A stretch of 64,000 nt of DNA, taken from Streptomyces pactum (GTDB taxonomy: Bacteria; Actinomycetota; Actinomycetes; Streptomycetales; Streptomycetaceae). Below the pieces are notes generated by a model that ran no database searches, had not been told where the DNA came from, and saw nothing but the letters and a program-made list of their open reading frames with translations. Location of the stretch: assembly GCF_002005225.1 (NCBI RefSeq), contig NZ_CP019724.1, forward strand, positions 5,163,501-5,227,500, in the 5' to 3' direction. Each line of letters opens with the position of its first letter. Within the stretch, counting starts at the first letter, position 1. The position numbers and the translations under genes are program-made. Below are positions 17,114 through 26,252 of the stretch, one piece after another.

Positions 17114-18513
17114 CCTCCACCGAGCGGACCCGCACGTACTGGCTGGAGCACGCCTGGCTCGGCACCCGCGTCGTGCCGGGCGTCGCCGTCGACGTGCGCG
17201 ACGGCCGCATCACCGCCGTCCACCAGGACACGCCCACGCCACCGCCCGGCGCCGGAATCCTGCGCGGACTGACCCTCCCCGGCCTCGCCAACGCGCACAG
17301 CCACGCCTTCCACCGCGCCCTGCGCGGCACCGTCCAGGTCGGCTCCGGCACCTTCTGGACCTGGCGCGAGGTCATGTACTCCGTCGCCGACCGGCTGACC
17401 CCCGACACCTACCACGACCTCGCCCGCGCGGTGTACGCCGAGATGGCGCTCGCCGGCATCACCACCGTCGGCGAGTTCCACTACGTCCACCACGCCCCCG
17501 GCGGCACCCCCTACGCCGACCCCAACGCGATGGGCGAGGCCCTGATCGAGGCCGCCTCCGACGCCGGCATCCGCATCACCCTCCTCGACACCTGCTACCT
17601 GTCCTCCGGCTTCGGGCAGCCTCCCGACACCCACCAGCGCCGCTTCTCCGACGGGACGGCGGACGCCTGGGCGGAACGCTGTTCAGTTCTCAAGGAACGG
17701 GAGCACGCACGGATCGGGGCGGCGATCCACTCCGTACGGGCCGTGCCCGCCGGCCAGTTGGCGACCGTGGCGCGCTGGGCCGAGGAACGGCGGGCCCCGC
17801 TGCACGTGCACCTGTCCGAGCAGACCGCCGAGAACGACGCCTGCCGCGACGCCCACGGACGCACCCCCACCCGGCTCCTCGCCGACCACGGCGTGCTCGG
17901 ACCGCGCACCACCGGCGTCCACAACACCCACCTCACCGACGAGGACGTCACCCTGCTCGGCGGCAGCCGCACCGGCACCTGCATGTGCCCCACCACGGAA
18001 CGCGACCTCGCCGACGGCATCGGTCCCGCGGCCGCCCTCCAGCGAGCGGGCTCCCCGCTCTGTCTCGGCTCCGACAGCCATGCCGTCGTCGACCTGCTCG
18101 AAGAGGCGCGCGCCATGGAGCTGAACGAGCGCCTGCGCACCCGCACGCGCGGCCACTGGACCGCCGCCGCCCTGCTGCGCGCCGCCACCGCCGACGGCCA
18201 CGCCGCCCTCGGCTGGGACGACGCCGGAACCATCGAGGCCGGCTCCCGCGCCGACCTCACCACGGTCGCCCTCGACTCGGTCAGAACGGCGGGGCCGCTG
18301 CCCGGGCTCGGCGCCGAGACGGCCGTATTCGCCGCGACGGCAGCGGACGTACGGCACACGATCGTGGGCGGACGGCACGTCGTACGCGACGGGGCGCACA
18401 CCCTCGTACCCGATGTGCCGCAGGCCCTCGCGCGGGCCGTCGAAGCCCTGCGCGCGCAGCGACGACCGCCCGCCACCGCCCCGACCCCCACGAGGACGTC
18501 ACGGACACCATGA
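17110..18513 (+). CDS. hutF: Formimidoylglutamate deiminase
   Basis: 467 residues from GTG 17110, overlapping the M20 gene by four bases. It is an amidohydrolase-superfamily deaminase. The metal motif [13 protein letters not shown] lies at about 60-72, followed by [13 protein letters not shown] (His, Glu), [11 protein letters not shown], and [16 protein letters not shown] with the catalytic Asp. It converts N-formimidoylglutamate to N-formylglutamate and ammonia, defining the five-step hut route. A hydrolase for formylglutamate is then required, and the preceding gene is the candidate. Confidence 0.93.
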   Translation: MTSTERTRTYWLEHAWLGTRVVPGVAVDVRDGRITAVHQDTPTPPPGAGILRGLTLPGLANAHSHAFHRALRGTVQVGSGTFWTWREVMYSVADRLTPDTYHDLARAVYAEMALAGITTVGEFHYVHHAPGGTPYADPNAMGEALIEAASDAGIRITLLDTCYLSSGFGQPPDTHQRRFSDGTADAWAERCSVLKEREHARIGAAIHSVRAVPAGQLATVARWAEERRAPLHVHLSEQTAENDACRDAHGRTPTRLLADHGVLGPRTTGVHNTHLTDEDVTLLGGSRTGTCMCPTTERDLADGIGPAAALQRAGSPLCLGSDSHAVVDLLEEARAMELNERLRTRTRGHWTAAALLRAATADGHAALGWDDAGTIEAGSRADLTTVALDSVRTAGPLPGLGAETAVFAATAADVRHTIVGGRHVVRDGAHTLVPDVPQALARAVEALRAQRRPPATAPTPTRTSRTP

Positions 18514-19682
18514 GCAGCACCGTCATCACCAACATCGCCGCACTCGTCACCAACGACCCCTCCCTCGGTGACAATTCACTCCTCGGACTGGTCCGGGACG
18601 CGGCCGTCGTCATCGACGGCGACCGCGTCGCGTGGACCGGTGAATCAAGCAAAGCACCCGCCACTGACAACCGGGTCGACGCCGGCGGCCGGGCGGTCCT
18701 CCCCGGCTTCGTCGACTCCCACTCCCACCTCCTCTTCGCGGGCGACCGCACCGAGGAGTTCAACGCCCGCATGTCCGGCCGCCCCTACAGCGCCGGCGGC
18801 ATCCGCACCACGGTCGCCGCCACCCGCGCCGCGAGCGACGCGGAACTGGAGGCGGGGCTCACCCGATACCTCGAAGAGGCGCTGCGCCAGGGCACCACCA
18901 CCTTCGAGACCAAGTCCGGCTACGGCCTGACCACCGCCGACGAGTCCCGCGCCCTGCGCGTCGCCGCCCGCCACACCGACGAGGTCACCTTCCTCGGCGC
19001 CCACATCGTCGCCCCCGAACTCGCCGAGGACCCGGCCGCCTACGTGGCCCTGGTCACCGGCGAGATGCTCGACGCCTGCGCCCCGCACGCCCGCTGGATC
19101 GACGTGTTCTGCGAGAAGGGCGCCTTCGACGGCGACCAGGCCCGCGCGATCCTCACCGCGGGAAAGGCCAGGGGCCTGCACCCCCGCATCCACGCCAACC
19201 AGCTCTCGTACGGCCCCGGCGTGCAGCTCGGAGTGGAACTCGACGCCGCCAGCGCCGACCACTGCACCCACCTCACCGACGCCGACGTGGACGCCCTCGC
19301 GAACAGCCGCACGGTCGCCACGCTGCTGCCCGGCGCCGAGTTCTCCACCCGCGCCGAGTGGCCCGACGCCCGGCGCCTCATCGACGCCGGTGCCACGGTC
19401 GCGCTGTCCACCGACTGCAACCCCGGCTCGTCCTTCACGTCCTCCGTGCCCTTCTGCGTCGCGCTCGCCGTACGGGACATGGGGATGACGCCGGACGAGG
19501 CGGTCTGGTCGGCCACCGCGGGCGGCGCGGCGGCCCTGCGCCGTGACGACATCGGCCGCCTGTCCCCGGGCGCGTACGCAGACCTGACCGTCCTCGACGC
19601 CCCGAGCCACGTCCACCTGGCCTACCGGCCCGGCGTCCCGCTGGTCAGCGGGGTGTGGCGGCGGGGTGTACGTAAGGTGTGA
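18510..19682 (+). CDS. hutI: Imidazolonepropionase
   Basis: 390 residues. ATG 18510 overlaps the hutF stop (ATGA). The amidohydrolase metal site [17 protein letters not shown] lies at about 68-83, with [26 protein letters not shown] and [12 protein letters not shown] further on, all typical of HutI. It opens the ring of imidazolonepropionate to give formimidoylglutamate in the cytoplasm. It is the fourth gene of the coupled operon; a membrane-protein gene follows 31 bp later on the same strand. Confidence 0.96.
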   Translation: MSSTVITNIAALVTNDPSLGDNSLLGLVRDAAVVIDGDRVAWTGESSKAPATDNRVDAGGRAVLPGFVDSHSHLLFAGDRTEEFNARMSGRPYSAGGIRTTVAATRAASDAELEAGLTRYLEEALRQGTTTFETKSGYGLTTADESRALRVAARHTDEVTFLGAHIVAPELAEDPAAYVALVTGEMLDACAPHARWIDVFCEKGAFDGDQARAILTAGKARGLHPRIHANQLSYGPGVQLGVELDAASADHCTHLTDADVDALANSRTVATLLPGAEFSTRAEWPDARRLIDAGATVALSTDCNPGSSFTSSVPFCVALAVRDMGMTPDEAVWSATAGGAAALRRDDIGRLSPGAYADLTVLDAPSHVHLAYRPGVPLVSGVWRRGVRKV

Positions 19683-19713
19683 GCACACGGGCGTCGGGGG
19701 GGAGCGGGGACGG

Positions 19714-20031
19714 GTGGCGAAGCACTGGTGGGCGGCGTTCCTGGTGAACCTGCTGCTCGGCGTTCCGGCCGTGGTGCCGATCTGGCTGGTCTGGTACCTG
19801 GTGGTGAACTGGCCGCTGGCCGAGCTGGGTTGGACCGTGCGCGAGCCGACGGAGAACGACGGCATGGCGCTCTGGCTCGTGATCGTCGTCCCCGTGGTCC
19901 TGGCGTTCGGCCTGTTCTGGTGGCTCGCCAACGCGCCCCTGCGGCGCCGAACCGCGCTCGCCCCGCGCTCGTTCTGGCTGCTGTGCGCCCTGGTTCCGTT
20001 CCTGCCGACGGCCGCACTGATCCTCATGTGA
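19714..20031 (+). CDS. Small membrane protein, possibly in the hut transcript
   Basis: 105 residues from GTG 19714, with GGAG nine bases upstream. Three hydrophobic helices are seen: WWAAFLVNLLLGVPAVVPIW, MALWLVIVVPVVLAFGLFWW and FWLLCALVPFLPTAALIL. It begins only 31 bp after hutI and has no promoter of its own that I can see. A transport role is not supported by any motif. A terminator follows. Confidence 0.6.
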   Translation: MAKHWWAAFLVNLLLGVPAVVPIWLVWYLVVNWPLAELGWTVREPTENDGMALWLVIVVPVVLAFGLFWWLANAPLRRRTALAPRSFWLLCALVPFLPTAALILM

Positions 20032-20052
20032 GTGGTACGGCACACATCCCGA

Positions 20053-20084
20053 AGGGGGGCGGCCCGATCTCGGACCGCCCCCCT
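20053..20084. terminator. Bidirectional terminator, hut operon / sigma factor
   Basis: AGGGGGGCGG (20053-20062) pairs with CCGCCCCCCT (20075-20084), and CCGA/TCGG inside extend the stem after one mismatch. It separates the convergent hut transcript and the sigma-factor gene. Confidence 0.75.
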
Positions 20085-20110
20085 GGAGGGCAAGCGTCAC
20101 CCGGTGAGGA

Positions 20111-21025
20111 TCACTCCTCGACCGTGAGCCCCTTGCGCAGCCGTACGAGTGTCCGCGACAGCAGGCGCGAGACGTGCATCTGGGAGATGCCGAGTTCCTC
20201 GCCGATCTCCGACTGGGTCATGCCCGCGACGAAGCGCAGCGAGAGGATCTTGCGGTCCCGGGAGGGGAGTTCGGCGATCAGCGGCTTCAGCGACTCGACG
20301 TACTCGATGCCCTCGAGCCCGTGGTCCTCGTAGCCGATGCGGTCGGCCAGCGCGCCCTCCGCGTCGTCCTCCTCCGGCTGGGCGTCCAGCGAGGAGGCGG
20401 TGTAGGCGTTGGACGCCGCCATGCCCTCGACGACCTCGTCCTTGGACAGGCTCAGATGCTCGGCCAGTTCGCTCACCGTGGGGGCGCGGTCGAGGCGCTG
20501 GGCCAGCTCGTCGCCGGCCTTGGCCAGGTCGAGCCGCAGCTCCTGCAGGCGGCGCGGGACGCGCACGGACCACGAGGTGTCACGGAAGAAGCGCTTGATC
20601 TCGCCGATGATGGTCGGCATCGCGAACGTGGGGAACTCCACGCCGCGCGACATCTCGAAGCGGTCGATCGCCTTGATCAGGCCGATCGTGCCGACCTGGA
20701 TGATGTCCTCCATCGGCTCGCTGCGGGAGCGGAAGCGGGAGGCGGCGAACTTGACCAGGGCGAGGTTGAGCTCGACGAGCGTGTTGCGCACGTACGCGTG
20801 CTCGTGGGTGCCTTCCTCCAGCGACTCGAGCCGCTCGAAGAGGGTCTTGGACAGCGCGCGGGCGTCCGCCGGAGCGACCTCGTCGTAGGCGGGGATGACC
20901 GGAAGCCCGGCGAGTGCGCCGTCGTGGTCGACGACCGCGTCAAGGTGCTCGATGGGATCCAGATGTTCCGGAGGGAGTGTCGACGTCGCTTCTTGGGTAC
21001 GCGATCCGTCGAGCCGGGGTGACAT
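20111..21025 (-). CDS. sigI: SigB/SigF-family RNA polymerase sigma factor
   Basis: 304 residues. ATG 21025 has an ideal GGAGG five bases upstream; ATGs at 21037 and 21049 do not. Region 2 reads DIIQVGTIGLIKAIDRFEMSRGVEFPTFAMPTI in parts, with the GEIKRFFRD segment typical of the SigB/F/G group. Region 3 is PTVSELAEHLSLSKDEV, and region 4 is AGMTQSEIGEELGISQMHVSRLLSRT. It directs stress or developmental promoters. The divergent neighbours encode a STAS antagonist and an ATP-binding anti-sigma-like protein, a partner-switch set. The symbol sigI rests on remembered S. coelicolor gene order and is less certain than the family. Confidence 0.85.
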   Translation of the reverse strand: MSPRLDGSRTQEATSTLPPEHLDPIEHLDAVVDHDGALAGLPVIPAYDEVAPADARALSKTLFERLESLEEGTHEHAYVRNTLVELNLALVKFAASRFRSRSEPMEDIIQVGTIGLIKAIDRFEMSRGVEFPTFAMPTIIGEIKRFFRDTSWSVRVPRRLQELRLDLAKAGDELAQRLDRAPTVSELAEHLSLSKDEVVEGMAASNAYTASSLDAQPEEDDAEGALADRIGYEDHGLEGIEYVESLKPLIAELPSRDRKILSLRFVAGMTQSEIGEELGISQMHVSRLLSRTLVRLRKGLTVEE

Positions 21026-21278
21026 GATGTCCTCCATCGTTCTCGGCATACGGCTGCCGAAGCCAATTACGTGCACTGCGGTGTGCGGCGCCTCCAAAGC
21101 CGGCCGTGTCGGTTTACGTGTCCTACCTAGCCCTACCGGGTTTACCGAGCCCACCGCAAGTGTGTTCTGTGTGGGTATGTCCGTTTGTGTGCGGTTGTTC
21201 GGGTGTCGGAGTGCGGTGGGAAGGCGTAGTGTTCGGGGGCGTCAGCAAGCAGTCACGACCTCGGGAGAGAGAAACGGC

Positions 21279-21656
21279 ATGGACCGCGGGACGGTCGGCA
21301 GTGCCCAGTCGGGCCGGCTTCTGGTGGAAGTGCGGGAAGAGGGCCCCAGTGCCGTCGTGACTCCGGCGGGTGAGTTGGATCACCACACCGCCGATCTGTT
21401 GCGCGAGCCGCTGGAGGACTGTCTCGCCAAGGGATTCAACCGGCTTGTCGTCGACTGTTCGCGTCTGGAGTTCTGCGACTCCACAGGGCTCAACGTCCTG
21501 CTCGGCGCGCGGTTGAAGGCGGAAGCCGCGGGGGGCGGTGTGCATCTGGTGGCCATGCAGCCCGTGGTGGCCCGGGTGTTCGAAATCACGGGGGCCGAAG
21601 CGGTCTTCACCCTCCATGACACCCTTGAGGCCGCTCTGGCCGACGAGTCCGACTGA
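21279..21656 (+). CDS. Anti-sigma factor antagonist (STAS domain)
   Basis: 125 residues; ATG 21279 follows GGGAGAGAG. The STAS fold is clear: AVVTPAGELDHHTADLLREP, LVVDCSRLEFCDSTGLNVLL, with the phosphorylatable serine in DSTGLN (about residue 68), and VARVFEITGAEAVF. Unphosphorylated forms bind the anti-sigma kinase and free the sigma factor. GGGTAT at 21173-21178 resembles a SigB-type -10 box, but I see no matching -35. It is divergent from the sigma gene and 188 bp from the ATPase gene. Confidence 0.9.
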   Translation: MDRGTVGSAQSGRLLVEVREEGPSAVVTPAGELDHHTADLLREPLEDCLAKGFNRLVVDCSRLEFCDSTGLNVLLGARLKAEAAGGGVHLVAMQPVVARVFEITGAEAVFTLHDTLEAALADESD

Positions 21657-21844
21657 ATCGGTCCTTGTCCGGCCGGCGGCGGGTTCCGTGCGCTGCCTGG
21701 GGCGGGCGTTTTCGCCCCGTCCCATGTTTCGTGCCGAATACAGGGGTGTTCGGACGGTCCGGTCGGGCAGGAGACACCCTGAGCTGACTGTGTACGACGT
21801 ACGACTTGAAACGTGAACTGGTGAATCGGTGAGGTGAAGCGCTG

Positions 21845-22540
21845 ATGAGCACCACCCGGCCCTACTCGCCGGGCGACCGCGGTCCGGAGCCCAGCGGCGC
21901 TTCGGGGGCGTCCGAGGGGGGCGTGCCCGGGTCCGGGGAGTCCGAGGGGGGCGTGCCCGGGCCAGGGGAGTCCGAGGGGGGCGTGTCCGCGGGGCAGGCC
22001 GCCGTGATCGGGGCGTCCGTGTCATCGTCCCCGTCCGTGTCTTCGGCCTCGCCGTCTTCGGCCTCGCCGTCCTCGGGTTCCTCGTCCTCGGCTTCGCCTC
22101 CGTCCGGGGCCGCGCCCGCGGGTGGCGGTGGGCGGCAGGCGCGCAGGCTGAGCTTCGACGATCAGAGCGGCGTGGTCCCGCTCGCTCGTGACTTCACCCG
22201 CCAGGCGCTGTACGCGTGGGGCTGGCTGCCCTCCGATACCGCGGACCAGCGGGCCGCCGCCGAGGACGTACTGCTCGTGGTGTCCGAGCTGGTCACCAAC
22301 GCGTGTCTGCATGCCGAGGGGCCGGACGAGCTGTGGATCACCTGTGAGAAGAAGGTGATCCGGCTGGAGGTCTCCGACCGCGGCACGGGACAGCCGTCGC
22401 CGCGGACCCCGCACCGGGCGGGGCGTCCCGGTGGCCACGGCATGTTCATCGTGCAGCGGCTGTGCCTGGACTGGGGCGTGGTGCGCACGCCCGGAGTCGC
22501 GGGCAAGCGGGTGTGGGCCGAACTGGGTGCGCCGGCGTAG
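21845..22540 (+). CDS. ATP-binding protein, RsbW-like anti-sigma factor/kinase
   Basis: 231 residues from ATG 21845. Residues 1-95 are a disordered Gly/Ser/Pro tail that includes three 30-bp in-frame repeats (SEGGVPGSGE-like, 21911-22000). The HATPase_c_2 domain follows: DFTRQALYAWGWLPSD, the N box VVSELVTNACLHA, G1 SDRGTG and G2 GGHGMFIVQRL. This is the fold of SpoIIAB/RsbW serine kinases and of many Streptomyces regulators. With the STAS protein it could control the divergent sigma factor. The long tail is unusual for an RsbW protein and may be a localisation or interaction arm. Confidence 0.85.
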   Translation: MSTTRPYSPGDRGPEPSGASGASEGGVPGSGESEGGVPGPGESEGGVSAGQAAVIGASVSSSPSVSSASPSSASPSSGSSSSASPPSGAAPAGGGGRQARRLSFDDQSGVVPLARDFTRQALYAWGWLPSDTADQRAAAEDVLLVVSELVTNACLHAEGPDELWITCEKKVIRLEVSDRGTGQPSPRTPHRAGRPGGHGMFIVQRLCLDWGVVRTPGVAGKRVWAELGAPA

Positions 22541-22921
22541 GCCTGCGGCGCACTTCCCGGCCTTTCCGCCCGCACCCCGCCCCGGTCGGCCACCTACCCG
22601 ACTCGGTCGGCAGGGAGGCCGCCGCCGCGGGGGCTCCGCCCCGGGCCCCGGTGGCGGCCGCGTCCCGTGCGGCCGGGGCCTTTCGCCGCCCCCTCTCCCG
22701 TCTCGGCCGGCCAGGCCGCCGTCCCCGGGCTCCGCCCCGGACCCCGGCGAGGACCGCGCCTCTGCGCCGCTTCGCACGTCCACCCCACCCGGGTCGCCTC
22801 TGCGGCGTCCCGGCCCCGGCCTCAGCCCCGCATGCGCCTTCCCGCGCCCTGTGCCCGCCTCGCGGACTCCGGCCCCGGCAGACGCTGCTCTGTGCGCCGC
22901 GCGGGGGCGTGACCCCGTCCC

Positions 22922-23280
22922 TGGGGCGTCCTGCTCTGTGCGCCGCGCAGGCCTGCCCCCGTCCCTGGGGCGTCCGGCCCTGGTTTGGTGTCCGGGTCGT
23001 GAGGTCTTTTGCGCCTGGGGCGTCCCGCCCTGGTGTGGCGCCCGGGTCGTGAGGTCTCTCGCGCGTGGGGCGTCCGGCCCTGGTGTGGCGCCCGGGTCGT
23101 GAGGTCTCTCGCGCGTGGGGCGTCCCGCCCTGGTGTGGCGCCCGAGTCCTGGGGCCTCTCGCGCCTGAGGCGTCCCGCCCCAGTGAGGCGGCCGAGTCCT
23201 GGGGCCTCCCGCCCCTGAGGCATTCCGCCGCCGTGAGGCACCTCGACCCTGAGGCGTCCCACCCCTCGGAGTACCCCCTG
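22922..23280. repeat. 50-bp tandem repeat array in a convergent intergenic region
   Basis: Units begin (TGGGGCGTCC or TGAGGCGTCC) at 22966, 23016, 23066, 23116, 23166 and 23216, an exact 50-bp period. Shorter relatives are at 22922 and 23250. The units at 23016, 23066 and 23116 are nearly identical and the flanking ones decay. The period rules out coding, although proline/arginine-rich frames run through it on both strands. The whole gap 22541-23506 otherwise holds only GC-rich low-complexity sequence and a terminator near 23460. Confidence 0.93.
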
Positions 23281-23433
23281 ACGCGTCCTTCCGCCCCTGA
23301 AGCACCCCGCCCCGCGAGCCCGCCCCGCGCCCCCGAGGCCCCGCCACCGACGGCATGAGCCACGTCGTCCCCCGCAACGCCGTTCCGATGGCGAGCGAGT
23401 CCCCTCGGAGCATTCCGCGTACCGCCCCGAAAA

Positions 23434-23483
23434 CGCCCGGAGGGCCACCGCATCCACCGGGATGCGATGACCCTCCGCGGGCG
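23434..23483 (-). terminator. Terminator of the POT transporter gene
   Basis: CGCCCGGAGGG ... CGCATCC pairs with GGATGCG ... CCCTCCGCGGGCG with small internal mismatches, 24 bp past the transporter stop. On the minus strand it is followed by TTTTCGG. Confidence 0.65.
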
Positions 23484-23506
23484 GGAACCGCCGGGGCCGG
23501 CAGGCC

Positions 23507-25003
23507 TCAGCGGACGTCGCCCATGAGTTCCTTCACGCGCTTGCGGTACATCCACACCGCGAGACCGGCGACCACGGCGAGCGTGGCCTCCGCGGCCACG
23601 ATGCCCGTCTTGTTCAGGTCGACGCCGGCGATGGAGAGCAGGCCGGTCGTGGCGTCACCGGCGGTGACGGCCAGGAACCAGACGCCCATCATCTGCGAGG
23701 CGTACTTCACGGGCGCCATCTTCGTGGTGACCGACAGGCCGACCGGGGAGAGCATCAGCTCACCGCAGGTCTGGACGAAGTAGATCGCCACCAGCCACAG
23801 CGCGGCCGCCTTGTGGCCGCCGTCCGCGATGGCGAGCGGGGCCAGGAAGAGGAAGAAGGACGCGCCGACCAGGACGAGGCCGAACGAGAACTTCACGATA
23901 GTGCTCGGCTCCTTGCCGCGGCGGGCGAGCGCCAGCCACACCGTGGCGAAGACCGGGGCCAGGGCCATGATGATGACCGGGTTGACCGACTGGAACCACG
24001 AAACCGGGAAGTCCCAGCCAAGGACGCTGGTGTCGGTGGAGGAGTCGGCGAAGATCGCCAGGGTCGAGCCACCCTGGTCGTAGATCATCCAGAAGACGGC
24101 CGCGGCGACGAAGAACCAGATGTACGCGGACATCTTTCCCTGCTCGGCGCGGTCCAGGTCCTTGTCGCGCTTGATGCGGGTCAGCACCAGTACCGGGATG
24201 ATCACGCCCAGCAGGGTCAGCGGGACCAGGATCCAGTTCAGCGTGTAGGTGCCGGAGAAGCCGACGATCGCGTAGAAGACGACGGCGAGCCCGGCCCAGA
24301 ACGCGGCCTTGCGCAGGGTGGAGGTCTTCTCCTCCACCGACAGCGGCTTCGGGACCACGCTGGAGTGCGGGGCCAGGTGGCGGCTGCCGAGCAGGAACTG
24401 GATCACGCCCAGGCCCATGCCGACCGCCGCGAGCGCGAAGCCCAGGTGCCAGTTGACGTTCTCACCGACGGTGCCGATGATCAGCGGCGCCGCGAAGGCA
24501 CCGAGGTTGATGCCCATGTAGAAGACGGTGAATCCACCGTCGCGGCGCGGGTCGTCGGGGCCGCTGTAGAGCTGGCCGACCATCGTCGAGATGTTGGCCT
24601 TCAGCAGGCCCGAGCCGATGGCGACCAGGCCCAGACCCGCGTAGAACGTGCCGGAGGACGGCAGCGCCAGCGTGAGGTGGCCGAGCATGATCACACCGCC
24701 GGCGACGGCGACGGTCTTTCGGGGGCCCCAGACACGGTCGCCGAACCAGCCGCCCGGCATCGTGAGCAGGTACACCAGCGAGAGGTACACCGAGTAGATC
24801 GCGGTCGCGGTGCCGGCACCGAGGCCGAGGCCACCCGGGGCGACGAGGTACAGCGGGAGCAGAGCCCTCATGCCGTAGTAGGAGAAACGCTCCCACATCT
24901 CGGTCATGAAGAGAGTGGCCAGTCCGCGGGGGTGGCCGAAGAAGGTCTTCTCGGAACCGGGGGTGCCCGGGGAGACCGAGTCCTTCGTCAGGCTGGACGC
25001 CAT
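23507..25003 (-). CDS. Peptide MFS transporter (POT/PTR family)
   Basis: 498 residues from ATG 25003 (AAGGA upstream). The POT signature EMWERFSYYGMRALLPLYL lies at about 34-52 and contains the ExxERFxYY proton/peptide motif. About fourteen membrane helices follow, as in bacterial POT proteins. FTVFYMGINLGAFAAPLI is the second family motif, and the C-terminal bundle includes GELMLSPVGLSVTTKMAP. It imports di- and tripeptides with protons across the cytoplasmic membrane. The gene is monocistronic with its own terminator; the 530 bp upstream are untranslated. Confidence 0.93.
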   Translation of the reverse strand: MASSLTKDSVSPGTPGSEKTFFGHPRGLATLFMTEMWERFSYYGMRALLPLYLVAPGGLGLGAGTATAIYSVYLSLVYLLTMPGGWFGDRVWGPRKTVAVAGGVIMLGHLTLALPSSGTFYAGLGLVAIGSGLLKANISTMVGQLYSGPDDPRRDGGFTVFYMGINLGAFAAPLIIGTVGENVNWHLGFALAAVGMGLGVIQFLLGSRHLAPHSSVVPKPLSVEEKTSTLRKAAFWAGLAVVFYAIVGFSGTYTLNWILVPLTLLGVIIPVLVLTRIKRDKDLDRAEQGKMSAYIWFFVAAAVFWMIYDQGGSTLAIFADSSTDTSVLGWDFPVSWFQSVNPVIIMALAPVFATVWLALARRGKEPSTIVKFSFGLVLVGASFFLFLAPLAIADGGHKAAALWLVAIYFVQTCGELMLSPVGLSVTTKMAPVKYASQMMGVWFLAVTAGDATTGLLSIAGVDLNKTGIVAAEATLAVVAGLAVWMYRKRVKELMGDVR

Positions 25004-25534
25004 GGTCGATCCTTGCTGGTCGGGACGCGCTCATGAGGCGATGCGCGCCCGGTGGGGGGCGGCCGGCACCGGCGGCCTTCGTCCGCCCACCCCACGCCTG
25101 AGGGATTCCGCTCCGGATTGCGAAGCGGTGGACGGCGGCCACCGGGATCCACGCCTCCGTGCGTGTCAACGCACGCGGTGAGGCCCGGCCACAGGTCATT
25201 CCTTTCAAGGCCGGCCGTGGGGGCCGACCCGCACACAAAAGAGACCCTCAGCGTCGAAACTGTCGCCAAAGGTCCCCTGGGTGCTACAGGCGCTGATTCA
25301 CCATACGGCAGGACACCGCCCGGTATGGAAGGACTTGAGACGCGGATCACAGGTGATACTGGAACCGCGAACGATCTTTCGAAGGTCCCACACAGGATGG
25401 CACCCCACAGCCGCAGGTTCGCACGGGGGGTCGACAGGGCAGGCCACGCGGCGGGTGTCCGGCTTGTCCCTGGGCGAGGGGCCCTCGGGGCGATCACGCC
25501 CCGGGCGCTGCTCCAGGCGGACTACCATCAGCTC
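25004..25534. other. Intergenic region, no gene seen
   Basis: 531 bp between the diverging transporter and response-regulator genes. A frame continuous with the response regulator runs through it but lacks a start with a ribosome site and shows poor codon bias. GGAAC occurs at about 25371, but no matched -10 box can be named. Promoters for both genes must lie here. Confidence 0.6.
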
Positions 25535-26212
25535 ATGACCCGTGTACTGCTCGCCGAGGACGACGCGTCCATCTCGGAGCCGCTGGCCCGCGCTCTGCGC
25601 CGGGAAGGGTACGAGGTCGAGGTGCGTGAGGACGGACCCACCGCACTCGACGCCGGGCTGCGGGGCGGTGTCGACCTGGTCGTGCTGGACCTCGGCCTGC
25701 CGGGCATGGACGGGCTGGAGGTCGCCCGCCGGCTGCGGTCCGAGGGCCATGCCGTACCGATCCTGATCCTGACCGCGCGCGCCGACGAGGTGGACACCGT
25801 CGTCGGCCTGGACGCGGGCGCCGACGACTACGTCACCAAGCCCTTCCGCCTGGCCGAGCTGCTCGCCCGGGTCCGCGCCCTGCTGCGGCGCGGTGCCGTC
25901 GAGCCCCCGCAGCCGGCCGCCACGCACGGCGTGCGCATCGACGTCGAGTCGCACCGGGCCTGGATGGGCGAGGAGGAGCTCCAGCTCACCGCCAAGGAGT
26001 TCGATCTGCTGCGGGTGCTGGTGCGCGACGCCGGCCGGGTCGTCACCCGGGACCAGTTGATGCGCGAGGTCTGGGACACCACCTGGTGGTCGTCGACCAA
26101 GACCCTCGACATGCACATCTCCTGGCTCCGCAAGAAGCTGGGGGACGACGCGGCGAACCCCCGCTACATCGCCACCGTGCGCGGCGTGGGCTTCCGTTTC
26201 GAGAAGAACTGA
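25535..26212 (+). CDS. OmpR/PhoB-family response regulator
   Basis: 225 residues from ATG 25535. The receiver domain has the acidic pair Glu8/Asp9-Asp10, the phosphoacceptor Asp52 in VVLDLGLPGMDG, the Thr in ILTARADE and Lys in DDYVTKPF. The winged-helix DNA-binding domain (about 130-225) includes LTAKEFDLLRVLVRDAG, VVTRDQLMREVWD and YIATVRGVGFRFE. The kinase gene starts 41 bp downstream, so the two form one operon. The signal and targets are unknown. Confidence 0.95.
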   Translation: MTRVLLAEDDASISEPLARALRREGYEVEVREDGPTALDAGLRGGVDLVVLDLGLPGMDGLEVARRLRSEGHAVPILILTARADEVDTVVGLDAGADDYVTKPFRLAELLARVRALLRRGAVEPPQPAATHGVRIDVESHRAWMGEEELQLTAKEFDLLRVLVRDAGRVVTRDQLMREVWDTTWWSSTKTLDMHISWLRKKLGDDAANPRYIATVRGVGFRFEKN

Positions 26213-26252
26213 GCCGCCGAGAAGAACGTAGGGCCTGCCCGGGTAAGAGGAC

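Noticed and set aside
21173..21178. GGGTAT as a SigB-type promoter for the STAS gene
   Set aside because: The -10 box fits, but no GNNT/GTTT -35 box was found at 14-16 bp, so it was not listed as a feature.
22431..23358. Proline/arginine-rich frames with repeated words
   Set aside because: They are translations of the 50-bp array, whose period is not a multiple of three, and differ in frame from unit to unit.
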